A stretch of 30,555 bases of DNA, from contig JAUJFZ010000010.1 of the NCBI GenBank assembly GCA_030441535.1, forward strand, positions 1 to 30,555, read 5' to 3'. The stretch is from Betaproteobacteria bacterium LSUCC0117 (lineage in GTDB: Bacteria; Pseudomonadota; Gammaproteobacteria; Burkholderiales; Burkholderiaceae_C). Below the pieces are notes generated by a model. It saw only the letters and a program-made list of their open reading frames with translations, did no database searches and was not told the DNA's origin. Positions 23,468 to 30,555 of the stretch are shown here, piece by piece. How positions within the stretch are numbered: position 1 is the first letter of the stretch; each line of letters starts with the position of its first letter. A program made the position numbers and the translations under genes.

Positions 23468-24958
23468 ATGGGTCAATATGTAGGAATTGATTTGGGAACG
23501 ACCTTTTCGGCTGTAGCTCACATAGATGCGACAGGGAGGCCACAAATTATTAATAACGAAAGAGATGTGAATATTACACCTTCAGTAGTTGCAAAAAATA
23601 AAGGTGAATTGATTATTGGTGAATTTGCACGTAAAACCTGGGGTAACGATAATCGTCGAGGGGCTGCACGATTTAAGAGGGATATGGGAACATCAGTAAA
23701 ATATAAAATTGAAGACTTGGAGTACTCCCCGACGCAATTAAGTGCCGAAGTGTTAAAGCATTTAAAAAAGGTTACTGAAGATAAAATTGGCACTATTCAG
23801 GAAGCGGTAATAACTATACCAGCTAATTTTGCCCATGAAGCACGTGATGCCACTATGGAAGCAGCTATAGCAGCTGGCTTAAACGTAAAATATATAATCA
23901 ATGAGCCGACAGCTGCAGCGCTTTATTACGCATATCAATCTAATGGCGAATTGTCAGGGACTTACGTGGTATTTGATCTTGGTGGTGGTACATTTGATGT
24001 TTCTATCATAAAGGTAGTGGGTCAGAACGTCGAAGTGCTTGCATCCAACGGTCTACATAAGTTGGGGGGTGCTGATTTCGATTTGGCATTATGGGAGATA
24101 ATCGCAAAAAAATATTTAGTACAAACTAAAAATTCATTAACAATGAACGAATTTTCTGTAAATGATGCGGAAGATGCGAAAAGAACTTTATCCGATAGAA
24201 AAAAAGTTACTGTGGAGATAGAGAGAGAATTTGTTGACATATCAAGAATTGACTTCGAGGAATCCATATCCAGCATGTTGGCGCAAATAGAGATGTTATG
24301 TGAGACGACAATAGATGAGGCTGAAATTGAATTATCAGATATAACGTCCGTTTTTTTTGCTGGAGGAAGTACACGAATTCCTGTGATATACGAAATAGCA
24401 AAAAAGGTTTTTCGAAAGGATCCTATTTCCACTGTAAATGTAGATGAGGTGGTGGCACTTGGCGCAGCGTTATATGCGGCCCATAGAAGTGATGGATCTA
24501 ATCTTTCTGAAATTCAAAAAAAGTCAATAAATCAACTCAAGGTTGCTGAGCGTACTTCATGTTATTTTGGAACACTCTCGGTAGGATATTCGGAGTCCAA
24601 GGGAGACGTTTTGATGAACTCTATCCTGATAGAAAAGGGAGCACTAATACCTTGCTCAGTTACAGAGTCATTTCATACAAGGGTAGCAGGGCAAACCAGT
24701 GTGAATTGCCGGATTACTGAGTCAAGGGCACCAGAGACAAATCCTAAATTTGTGAAAATAATTCACGAAGAGGAGTTAGAGCTACCAGAAGGGCGTGAGG
24801 CAGGCCAAGAGATAAAGATTACATATTCTTATGATGTAAATCAAATCATGCACGCAACCTTCAAAGATGTGGCCTCAGGACGAGAAAAAGTAATTAGCCT
24901 TTCTTTTGTTAACTCAGGCAATGATTCGGCTGCAATAAATAAATTCTTGGTGGATTAA
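23468..24958 (+). CDS. Hsp70 (DnaK-like) chaperone lacking the lid
   Basis: This 496-residue Hsp70-family protein has a full ATPase domain in residues 1 to about 342: phosphate-1 loop GIDLGTTFSAVA (6-17), catalytic Lys region RFKRDMG, INEPTAAALYYA (144-155), phosphate-2 loop VVFDLGGGTFDVS (167-179) and adenosine motif FFAGGSTRIPVI (296-307). A beta-type substrate domain follows to about 480. Canonical DnaK has some 140 more residues forming a helical lid and tail. Here the protein ends soon after the beta domain, so the lid is absent. The ATG at 23468 has GAAGGTGA upstream and the family start MGQYVGIDLG. The gene is noticeably AT-rich. It is flanked by GrpE-like and J-like genes and so forms a private chaperone set. 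Confidence 0.95.
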   Translation: MGQYVGIDLGTTFSAVAHIDATGRPQIINNERDVNITPSVVAKNKGELIIGEFARKTWGNDNRRGAARFKRDMGTSVKYKIEDLEYSPTQLSAEVLKHLKKVTEDKIGTIQEAVITIPANFAHEARDATMEAAIAAGLNVKYIINEPTAAALYYAYQSNGELSGTYVVFDLGGGTFDVSIIKVVGQNVEVLASNGLHKLGGADFDLALWEIIAKKYLVQTKNSLTMNEFSVNDAEDAKRTLSDRKKVTVEIEREFVDISRIDFEESISSMLAQIEMLCETTIDEAEIELSDITSVFFAGGSTRIPVIYEIAKKVFRKDPISTVNVDEVVALGAALYAAHRSDGSNLSEIQKKSINQLKVAERTSCYFGTLSVGYSESKGDVLMNSILIEKGALIPCSVTESFHTRVAGQTSVNCRITESRAPETNPKFVKIIHEEELELPEGREAGQEIKITYSYDVNQIMHATFKDVASGREKVISLSFVNSGNDSAAINKFLVD

Positions 24959-24960
24959 TT

Positions 24961-26187
24961 ATGGATACAATTCTAGGCCTTGCAGGTATAGTCGCCATAA
25001 TAATTGCTTATAACGTAATTATTAATTTATTTTTTTCTGGTGTGCGCGCTGCTGGGAGGGCAGTGAAAAAAGCAGTAACTGGCAAGGAGACTTATTTTGG
25101 TCCTGCTCAGTTGAAGTTTGTTGATGAAACTTTAAAAGATTCAGAGCTTGCGATCAAAAGAATTATGTTTCGAGGGGGTGTCGCGAGCCCTAGAAAGATC
25201 CAAGGAGGTTTCCAAATATCGGCATTTGATGTTACGGACGATATAGGTGCTCCCAAACATATCGTTTCCGTGGTTGACCAAGCGCAGGAAAGCGACACAA
25301 TTTGTTTCGGTATTTCCGGAGATTTAGGTAGCGTTGAGCCGGGCGATACAATTACCGACTGGGTACAGCTTGGAGTTATTATCCCTGAGTTCATCCAACC
25401 TTCAATGTCCGGACTGCGAAAGATTCAGATTTGGGTGCGTTTCTTTGACGCTTCAAATCCACCCACTATCACTGGGGGGTTCAGTGATGGTACGGGCGAG
25501 GTTTTTTTGCAAGAGGGTCTTACTTTTGAATATCGCTTCAAAGATAAAGGCTATGAAGAAGTATCACAGCATAGGGAAGAAGCTCAGGCGCTGAGCCTAA
25601 AAATCGCAGTGGCTGTTGCAATGGCCGATGGCGAATTGGATGATTCAGAGGGCGAGATCCTAAAAAATTGGATTTTGAAACAAATTTCTGTCTATTCCGA
25701 AGAAAAACAGGCAAGGTTAAAAGATATCTTTAATGACGCGCTTAAGGAGGCATATGAAAAAGCAAAGGCAGGAACACTAGCCTTGACGCCTCTGGTTGAT
25801 CGATTATCAGAAGTTGGAGAGAAAAGGCACAAATATGACGCAGTGGAGCTATGCTTTGCTGTAATGGCCGCAGATGGTACCGCTGCCCCTGAGGAAATGC
25901 AGGTGATTAGGAGTGTTGCTGAGAGTCTCGATTTAGATATGGCTGAAATTGAAAATATGCGTGAGAGCGTAACGCTCAACCTTTCAGAAAGCCTATCATC
26001 CGAGGTAGAGCTAGAGGCATTGGTTGGTCTAGAGTCCGAGTGGTCTAAAGATAAAAAACGCAAGCATCTCCGGATGGAGTTCCAAAAATGGAGTAATCGA
26101 ATGAACGCCCTTTCCGCAGGTGCGGAGCGCGATGCAGCCCAATCGATGCTTAACAATATCGCACGATTACGTAAAAAATATGGTTAG
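24961..26187 (+). CDS. Membrane-anchored TerB protein with J-like tail (DjlA-like layout)
   Basis: This gene encodes 408 residues and starts two bases after the Hsp70 stop. Residues 4-25 are a membrane anchor followed by basic residues, which puts the rest in the cytoplasm. About 45-195 is an unassigned beta-rich domain. About 205-335 is a TerB-like helical domain with twin acidic motifs MADGELDDSE and AADGTAAPEE. The C-terminal 65 residues (LVGLESEWSKDKKRKHLRME to the end) resemble a J domain by helix pattern (KKRKHLRMEFQKWSNRM, then a helix ending IARLRKKY) but have no HPD. Anchor, TerB and J is the order in DjlA, a membrane co-chaperone of DnaK. The protein would be the third member of the Hsp70 set. 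The J reading is inference. Confidence 0.75.
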   Translation: MDTILGLAGIVAIIIAYNVIINLFFSGVRAAGRAVKKAVTGKETYFGPAQLKFVDETLKDSELAIKRIMFRGGVASPRKIQGGFQISAFDVTDDIGAPKHIVSVVDQAQESDTICFGISGDLGSVEPGDTITDWVQLGVIIPEFIQPSMSGLRKIQIWVRFFDASNPPTITGGFSDGTGEVFLQEGLTFEYRFKDKGYEEVSQHREEAQALSLKIAVAVAMADGELDDSEGEILKNWILKQISVYSEEKQARLKDIFNDALKEAYEKAKAGTLALTPLVDRLSEVGEKRHKYDAVELCFAVMAADGTAAPEEMQVIRSVAESLDLDMAEIENMRESVTLNLSESLSSEVELEALVGLESEWSKDKKRKHLRMEFQKWSNRMNALSAGAERDAAQSMLNNIARLRKKYG

Positions 26188-27253
26188 TGTTCAGGCGGCG
26201 AGAAGCATAGGTGAGCGAGTTCGCTTGCAAGAAGATCGGCGAGGGGATCAATTTAATTCTGAACAGCTTGCAGGACGCGGATTTCACAAAGATCAGATGT
26301 TGAGAAACGGACTTCTGATATCTGAGGCCGTCACTCCCAAGCTCGAAATTCGCGTACAAGATGTCTGTAAGCGATTACTGCTTCCCCGCGAGGCGGTTAC
26401 TGCATTCGTTTACAACAGTTCGGAGGTGCAAGCGGATTGCGTAATTGATTCGCCACAATCATGCGTTCTTCGTTTTACGTCTGGTTTGGTTAACTTGATG
26501 GATGAAAAAGAGTTCCAATTCGTAGCTGCACACGAAATTGGCCATTTCCTACTAGACCATGGTGCTTGCTCATACAACGCATCGGAGGGTTCCACTGAGA
26601 ATTTTATGATTCAACGAGCTCGCGAACTATCTGCAGACAGGTTAGGTTTTCTTGGGACGGGGGATCTAGATGGATCTATTCAGGCGATTATAAAAACTGC
26701 ATCGGGCTTAAGTAACGAATTTTTGCGATTTGATGTGACTAGTTTCATGTCACAAGCCTCTTTGATTTCCAGTCCCCATCTCGGTGAAGCGCGAAATAAT
26801 ACTCATCCCTCACTTTTGATTCGTTGTAGGGCGCTGCTTTGGTTCTCTATGGTTGTGTCTGACATCGATGCCTTAAGACGAACCTCTGCGCCGGCAATCT
26901 CCAAGGTGGATAGCCGCGTTACACAAGATTTACAAAAATTCGTTGATGGTCGAATTAGGGCGCGTAAAACTGAACTTTCTGAGGATGTTCTTATCTGGAA
27001 AATTTGTACTTTAATAATCTGTGAGGGAGCGCTTAAAAAAGATGTGCAACAAAGGATTTTGAATGAAATTGGTGAAATTAACTTAAACGGATTGAAGACA
27101 TTCCTTGATTCCTATGATTATAATGAATTGCCATTAGAGGCGGATAAGCGCCTGAAAAAATCTTTGGCTTTACTTTATGAGGATTTCCCTGGTTCCGCGG
27201 ATGAAATCGAATCTATAATATTTGAAAAAGCTTACAGAGTATTTAAAAATTAA
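26180..27253 (+). CDS. M48-type zinc metalloprotease
   Basis: This 357-residue protein has a zinc protease core: HEIGH at residues 118-122, third ligand Glu149 with Asp153 in ELSADRLG, and the M48-like NTHPSLLIRCRAL near 240. No signal peptide or membrane segment is present, unlike HtpX or the periplasmic BepA. It should act in the cytosol, perhaps brought to the membrane by its partners. The start is the ATG in ATGGTTAG that overlaps the stop of the TerB gene. An earlier in-frame ATG at 26120 would give a longer overlap and no family support. About 115 C-terminal residues are helical and unassigned. It is the last gene of the operon and the likely effector that disposes of what the Hsp70 set binds. 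Confidence 0.85.
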   Translation: MVSVQAARSIGERVRLQEDRRGDQFNSEQLAGRGFHKDQMLRNGLLISEAVTPKLEIRVQDVCKRLLLPREAVTAFVYNSSEVQADCVIDSPQSCVLRFTSGLVNLMDEKEFQFVAAHEIGHFLLDHGACSYNASEGSTENFMIQRARELSADRLGFLGTGDLDGSIQAIIKTASGLSNEFLRFDVTSFMSQASLISSPHLGEARNNTHPSLLIRCRALLWFSMVVSDIDALRRTSAPAISKVDSRVTQDLQKFVDGRIRARKTELSEDVLIWKICTLIICEGALKKDVQQRILNEIGEINLNGLKTFLDSYDYNELPLEADKRLKKSLALLYEDFPGSADEIESIIFEKAYRVFKN

Positions 27254-27328
27254 ATCACTTCTTGAGATATAGTATGCCAAAAAGAGACTGCAGTCAGATA
27301 GCCTAAAATATATTAAATCACGATAGGT

Positions 27329-28048
27329 TTAGCGTTCATATTCCGCTTTTAACTTTTCTGTCATTTCCAAAATTTCTGCGGAATCAGCAGGTATGCAAAG
27401 ATCCTCTATTAAAAAATCCCTAATACTTTGAAGTTGACTATAACATCCAATTTCGTCTACATGGTATGTTATAAAATCGCTGAGTCGAAATTTTAAATCA
27501 AAGACTAAAAATATTTTTTGGGCAATATTAATTGAAGAGATGGGTGTTATAAAGAGATCGGCAATGACTCCGATTTTTCTTTCAATGTTAAAGCTTTTCC
27601 AGATCTTCATCCCCTTTATTTTGAAAATCATCATTATCGAATTAATATAAATTATTGGTAAAATTATGACGACGCAATATGATAGGGGTAAGAAATATGA
27701 TGCAATGGGGAAAATAATTAAAATTAATGTGGCATTTATCGATCCAAGCGTTGCTAGAATATGAATCTGCTTCTTGATTGCACGCAGATAACGTATTTGA
27801 CTATTCTTGGGTTTACGATTTGGTCGGATTCCTGAGATTGATTCCAGTCGATAAAGAATCCACGGTCTAAAAAATCGTATAAACCATATTTTATATTTGT
27901 TAGATACTGCAGCGTTTGCATCAAAATAATAGCTGCTAGGTATATCAACTAAAGAAACTATATTTTCACTTGCAGTAACAATTATCGTGTCATATGCATA
28001 AAAACTGTAAATGGCTATAATGAGCCAAACTTCAGGGTTGAAGGACAA
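27329..28048 (-). CDS. Unknown membrane protein next to DUF2167
   Basis: This gene encodes 239 residues from a TTG start five bases after the stop of the DUF2167 gene, with no clear ribosome site, so translation is probably coupled. A hydrophobic N-terminus (WLIIAIYSFYAYDTIIV) and two central membrane segments (about residues 97-145, LILIIFPIASYFLPL and VVIILPIIYI) are predicted. The remaining part is soluble and ends in acidic and basic helix. The gene is very AT-rich, unlike the DUF2167 gene. I do not recognise the family. It converges on the metalloprotease gene with a 75-base gap. Confidence 0.6.
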   Translation of the reverse strand: MSFNPEVWLIIAIYSFYAYDTIIVTASENIVSLVDIPSSYYFDANAAVSNKYKIWFIRFFRPWILYRLESISGIRPNRKPKNSQIRYLRAIKKQIHILATLGSINATLILIIFPIASYFLPLSYCVVIILPIIYINSIMMIFKIKGMKIWKSFNIERKIGVIADLFITPISSINIAQKIFLVFDLKFRLSDFITYHVDEIGCYSQLQSIRDFLIEDLCIPADSAEILEMTEKLKAEYER

Positions 28049-28053
28049 CTGAC

Positions 28054-28875
28054 TTAGCCGTTCTTTCGAGTTACTAAACGTTTAAAGCCTGCGCCGATAG
28101 CTCCAAACAGCGCGAGGGCTCCAAGCCCCAGAAGCTTGATGAATCCCTTCGATTTCAATGCTGCTGCGGCAGCGCCACCAACCACCAACGCTGCAAGTCC
28201 ATATTCCGCGACCTTGTCACCCTCTTTGAATTCTGAATACTTCTCGCCCGAGTTAAATTCGAAATTTCGAAGTAATTTATTGAACTCACTTCTTTGTTGT
28301 TGAAATCCTTCAATGTCCGCTACTAAGTTAGCAGATATGTAGCCAGTTCGGCCAAGAAGCCGAGAACTGTAGTTTATCGTTTCAGTGGAGTCCGCTGTCG
28401 CCAGTCGAATGCCCCACTCCAGTCGCTTTGTGTCAGGGTTGTAAAACGGTGGTGTACTCCACCCCACAAGGTTCATGATCGGGATTCCAAGCTCTTTGCG
28501 CCTCTCGTTGCTGGCAGCGTTATTTTTCTTCAGCACAGAAAGAAGCTCGTCGGCATCAATTTCTTCATCATCTTTTACATAGCCTACGTTGTTGTAATCG
28601 AAGACTGCAAACCAAGTAAGGTCGGAGGTGCTAACTAGATAGCGTTCGGCGGTGCTGGGCAAGTTTCCAATAAGTTCGAGGTAGCGATTTGTGTCGCTCA
28701 CACCCAGGGAGAAATACTGTTCGTTAAACTTTAAGGTCGCCCTGCCGGCTATCTCTGTGCTGGACGGTCCGGTGTTGAATTTCAGCTTTGCAAATTCTTC
28801 AGCAACATCTGCCTGTGCGTTAAAGGTAGAAAGAAGGAGGGAAAACACTAAGCAAGTTAACCGTAGTGCGGACAT
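28054..28875 (-). CDS. DUF2167 membrane-anchored protein
   Basis: This 273-residue protein has a signal peptide (MSALRLTCLVFSLLLSTFNAQA), so the ATG at 28873-28875 is preferred to one 18 codons earlier. The body matches DUF2167: LTWFAVFDYNNVGYVKDDE, IMNLVGWSTPPFYNPDTKRL EWG, INYSSRLLGRTGYISANLVA and GDKVAEYGLAALVVGGAAAA. A hydrophobic, Gly/Ala-rich C-terminal helix pair ends in a basic tail (KRLVTRKNG), so it is held in the inner membrane with its main domain outside. The family's function is unknown. It is first of a two-gene minus-strand unit with the unknown membrane protein. The two N-terminal blocks quoted run without break in the protein. Confidence 0.85.
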   Translation of the reverse strand: MSALRLTCLVFSLLLSTFNAQADVAEEFAKLKFNTGPSSTEIAGRATLKFNEQYFSLGVSDTNRYLELIGNLPSTAERYLVSTSDLTWFAVFDYNNVGYVKDDEEIDADELLSVLKKNNAASNERRKELGIPIMNLVGWSTPPFYNPDTKRLEWGIRLATADSTETINYSSRLLGRTGYISANLVADIEGFQQQRSEFNKLLRNFEFNSGEKYSEFKEGDKVAEYGLAALVVGGAAAAALKSKGFIKLLGLGALALFGAIGAGFKRLVTRKNG

Positions 28876-29045
28876 GAGTTTGCCTATAGTTCTGATAATA
28901 GGTAATCTACCGTTTTCTTCACGTCCCACGTTTAGGGGTTAACCCTCTTTTTCGGAAACCTCGGAGGCATAGTTCGTGTACGAATACTTTATGAATACAG
29001 CGATGTGCTGGGCCTACATTGCTGGATAACGAAGCCTTTAGATAA

Positions 29046-29240
29046 TCAAAATTTCAGGCGCAGTTGCGACACGATCCATCCAAAGCAGTGTTTGACCGGG
29101 TTTACTGGAACAACCCGCGCTGTGTACCTGATGCATGGTTACTATCTTTGAGTAGGCCCAAGCATTTGTTCCCATTGTATGAAGTGATTGAAGATGAGAT
29201 GCCGATTAGAAAGTTGCCCTCAAGAGAGAGGCCGAATTAA
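29046..29240 (+). pseudogene. Remnant of an unidentified coding sequence
   Basis: An open frame of 64 codons without a start codon reads like a real protein: KAVFDRVYWNNPRCVPDAWL, then LSRPKHLFPLYEVIEDEMPI and RKLPSRERPN before a stop. It opens right after a TAA and has no ribosome site or ATG. I do not recognise the family. The rest of the gap 28930-29370 holds no supported gene. Confidence 0.4.
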
Positions 29241-29370
29241 GTCTTGCACCTGGCGGGTTGGGATATGCGCACTGACAGGAGCCTTGGGTACCTAATAAGA
29301 ATGTAGGGGGTGAGCGTCCAGTGGAGTTCTAAGAGGCTTAGAAATACGTTCACCAATATGATGTAGTTGT

Positions 29371-29886
29371 ATGACCTTACGCCAAACCATCACTGCAAGC
29401 CTCGTAACTATCACAGTTTTAATCTACAGTCTTTTAATTGAACCCCAGTGGATCGAGGTTACGATACATTCTAAAGATATTGGATTAGGTGGGGGCGAGA
29501 TAACTATCGCGCAGGTATCAGACCTACACACTTCTAACTTGGGCAAAGCTGAGAGGAATACCCTGACAGTGCTTCGTGAGGTTCGCCCCGACGTCATCGT
29601 CATAACCGGTGACGCTATCGATGATCGCGGCTCTCTGCATTCGTTAGATAGCTTGATCATGCAACTCCCCAATGCTGTAAAAATTGCCACCTTGGGCAAC
29701 TGGGAGTACTGGGCTGAAGTTGATTTGCAAGAGCTCCGCGATGTCTACAGAAAAAACGGTGTGACACTGCTCGTTAACGACTGTGCGATTGTTAGCGCTA
29801 AGGGCGCTGTAATTAACGTTATCGGTCTTGACGATTACACGGCGGGGAGACCAGACCTAAGTCTCGCGGTGGTGACCTGCGTTTAA
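29371..29886 (+). pseudogene. Metallophosphoesterase truncated by an IS3-type insertion
   Basis: The first 167 or so codons of a calcineurin-like phosphoesterase are intact: an N-terminal membrane anchor (TASLVTITVLIYSLLIE), then the metal motifs VSDLHTS, VITGDAIDD and LGNWEYW, the last a GNxE form seen in YkuE-like enzymes. The GHxH-type C-terminal histidines are missing. The frame runs into TGACCTGC at 29873, the apparent end of an insertion sequence, and stops four codons later. Any 3' part lies beyond the window. Such proteins cleave phosphate esters, for example of lipids, outside or at the membrane. This allele should be inactive. Confidence 0.82.
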
Positions 29887-29946
29887 AAACTGATCCAGTA
29901 TGAGTGAGAGAAACTGCGTGTTTTTATCATTCGAAAGGATTAAGTT

Positions 29947-30228
29947 ATGCCAAAAGGTATTCGATTAAAGCCCGAGCAAATCGTGGCCAAGTTGCGCGAG
30001 ATCGAGGTCAAGATTGGCCAAGGCAAGGACGTGCTCACGGCTTGCCGCGAGGCTGGGGCCACAGACAAGAGCTACTACCGGTGGCGTCGGGAGTATGGAG
30101 GCATGAAGGTTGATCAGGCCAAGCGCCTGAAGCAACTGGAGCAGGAGAACGCTCGGCTCAAGCGGTTGGTGGGTGAGTTGCACTTGGAGAAGGCGGTGCT
30201 CACGGATGTTGCACGGGGAAACTTCTAA
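29947..30228 (+). CDS. IS3-family transposase OrfA
   Basis: This 93-residue protein has a helix-turn-helix (residues 9-50, LKPEQIVAKLREIEVKIGQG and ACREAGATDKSYYRWRREYG) followed by a leucine-zipper-like helix (AKRLKQLEQENARLKRLV) and the typical tail ELHLEKAVLTDVARGNF. OrfA binds the IS ends and is fused to OrfB by frameshifting to make the active transposase. The start ATG has GAAAGGA about ten bases upstream. Length and sequence are normal for the IS407 group. Confidence 0.93.
   Translation: MPKGIRLKPEQIVAKLREIEVKIGQGKDVLTACREAGATDKSYYRWRREYGGMKVDQAKRLKQLEQENARLKRLVGELHLEKAVLTDVARGNF
30216..30222 (+). promoter_or_regulatory. Programmed -1 frameshift heptamer between orfA and orfB
   Basis: GGGAAAC sits in register as G GGA AAC, two codons before the OrfA stop. 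It fits the X XXY YYZ rule for -1 slippage. Slipping moves ribosomes into the frame that reads LSPQRQRVAVRGAVG into OrfB. IS3 elements use this device to make OrfAB. Confidence 0.7.
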
Positions 30229-30551
30229 GCCCACAGCGCCAGCGTGTAGCGGTGCGAGGTGCTGTGGGCAAATATCCGCGTCTGTCTGAGCGCCGAGCTT
30301 GTCAGATTCTGAGGGTAGCTAGGAGCACCATGCGTTATGCAGAGGCGCCTTTGGTGGATGAAACAGCGCTGCGCCACGGGGTGCTGGAGGTGGCCAATTT
30401 GTATGGGCGCTACGGCTACCGAACTGTCTGTGGGTTGCTAAGAGACGCGGGCTGGCAAACCAGCGAAGCGGTGCTCAGGCGCACCGGGCACGCATCGCAG
30501 CAGAGGAGGCGAGGGCGGTTGGATACAAACGCAAATATTTCTGATGTTTGA
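30225..30551 (+). pseudogene. IS3-family transposase OrfB, broken after about 80 residues
   Basis: The frame opened by -1 slippage reads LSPQRQRVAVRGAVGKYPRL, SERRACQILRVARSTMRY and YGRYGYRTVCGLLRDAGW, the N-terminal part of IS3 OrfB. After that the family pattern (W, then a RxEGL block) is lost and a stop comes at 30549-30551. Intact OrfB has about 270 residues with a DDE catalytic domain, none of which is present here. In another frame 30488-30544 reads ARIAAEEARAVGYKRKYF and stops, which could be the end of a different gene and would suggest a junction near 30470. Confidence 0.7.
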
Positions 30552-30555
30552 TTTC

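Larger units (their letters stand above)
29873..30555 (+). mobile_element. IS3-family insertion sequence (IS407-like), left end and partial
   Basis: The left end appears to be TGACCTGCGTTTAAAAACTG at 29873, which resembles IS407-group ends and lies about 70 bases before orfA. It contains orfA, a -1 slippery heptamer and the start of orfB, and interrupts the metallophosphoesterase gene. The right end and target duplication lie outside the window. orfB is broken near 30550, so this copy cannot supply transposase unless the fault is a sequencing error. Confidence 0.85.

Noticed and set aside
22540..27253. Tellurium resistance operon because of the TerB domain
   Set aside because: No TerC, TerD or TerZ partners are present, and TerB-type domains occur widely, including in DjlA.

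Overview
The window comes from an autotrophic bacterium, most likely a betaproteobacterium of the Burkholderiales. The evidence is the form IA RuBisCO with CbbQ and CbbO, the cbbR-cbbYFPTZA gene order, a type I phosphoribulokinase and the family make-up of the flanking genes. No rRNA and no complete tRNA gene is visible, so placement below class level is inference.

Region 1 (1-14.6 kb) is a Calvin-Benson-Bassham locus built as two divergent arms around cbbR. On the minus strand run cbbL, cbbS, cbbQ, cbbO, a small unrecognised gene, a second CbbR-like LysR regulator and the start of a probable c-type cytochrome gene cut by the window edge. On the plus strand run cbbR, cbbY, cbbF, cbbP, cbbT, cbbZ and cbbA. 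Together they fix CO2 (CbbLS), keep RuBisCO active (CbbQO), remove inhibitory sugar bisphosphates (CbbY), regenerate RuBP (CbbA, F, T, P) and dispose of 2-phosphoglycolate (CbbZ). A large dyad lies between cbbL and cbbR, and a TTAAG-N6-CTTAA palindrome occurs both upstream of cbbY and at the start of the second LysR gene. No carboxysome genes, cbbX, cbbE, cbbG or cbbK are present.

Region 2 (14.6-22.1 kb) holds a PhoX alkaline phosphatase remnant, a peroxiredoxin-like gene with a ketopantoate-reductase-family gene, and then the Anbu cluster: circularly permuted ATP-grasp, alpha-E protein, transglutaminase-like protease and the proteasome-related Anbu peptidase. The Anbu cluster is bracketed by two direct repeats of about 262 bp (about 92 percent identical). 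Each repeat ends in the 3' half of a tRNA, apparently tRNA-Val(CAC), beginning at the anticodon loop. That is the signature of tyrosine-recombinase attachment sites.

Region 3 (22.1 kb to the end) is accessory and AT-rich. Its centrepiece is a tight four-gene operon: a membrane-anchored GrpE-like protein, a lidless Hsp70, a membrane-anchored TerB protein with a J-like tail lacking HPD (DjlA-like layout), and an M48-type metalloprotease. This looks like a dedicated membrane-associated chaperone-protease machine that I cannot match to a named system, and it is the best candidate here for an undescribed system. Convergent to it are a DUF2167 membrane protein and an unknown membrane protein. The window ends with a metallophosphoesterase gene interrupted by an IS3-family element (IS407-like) whose orfB is itself broken.
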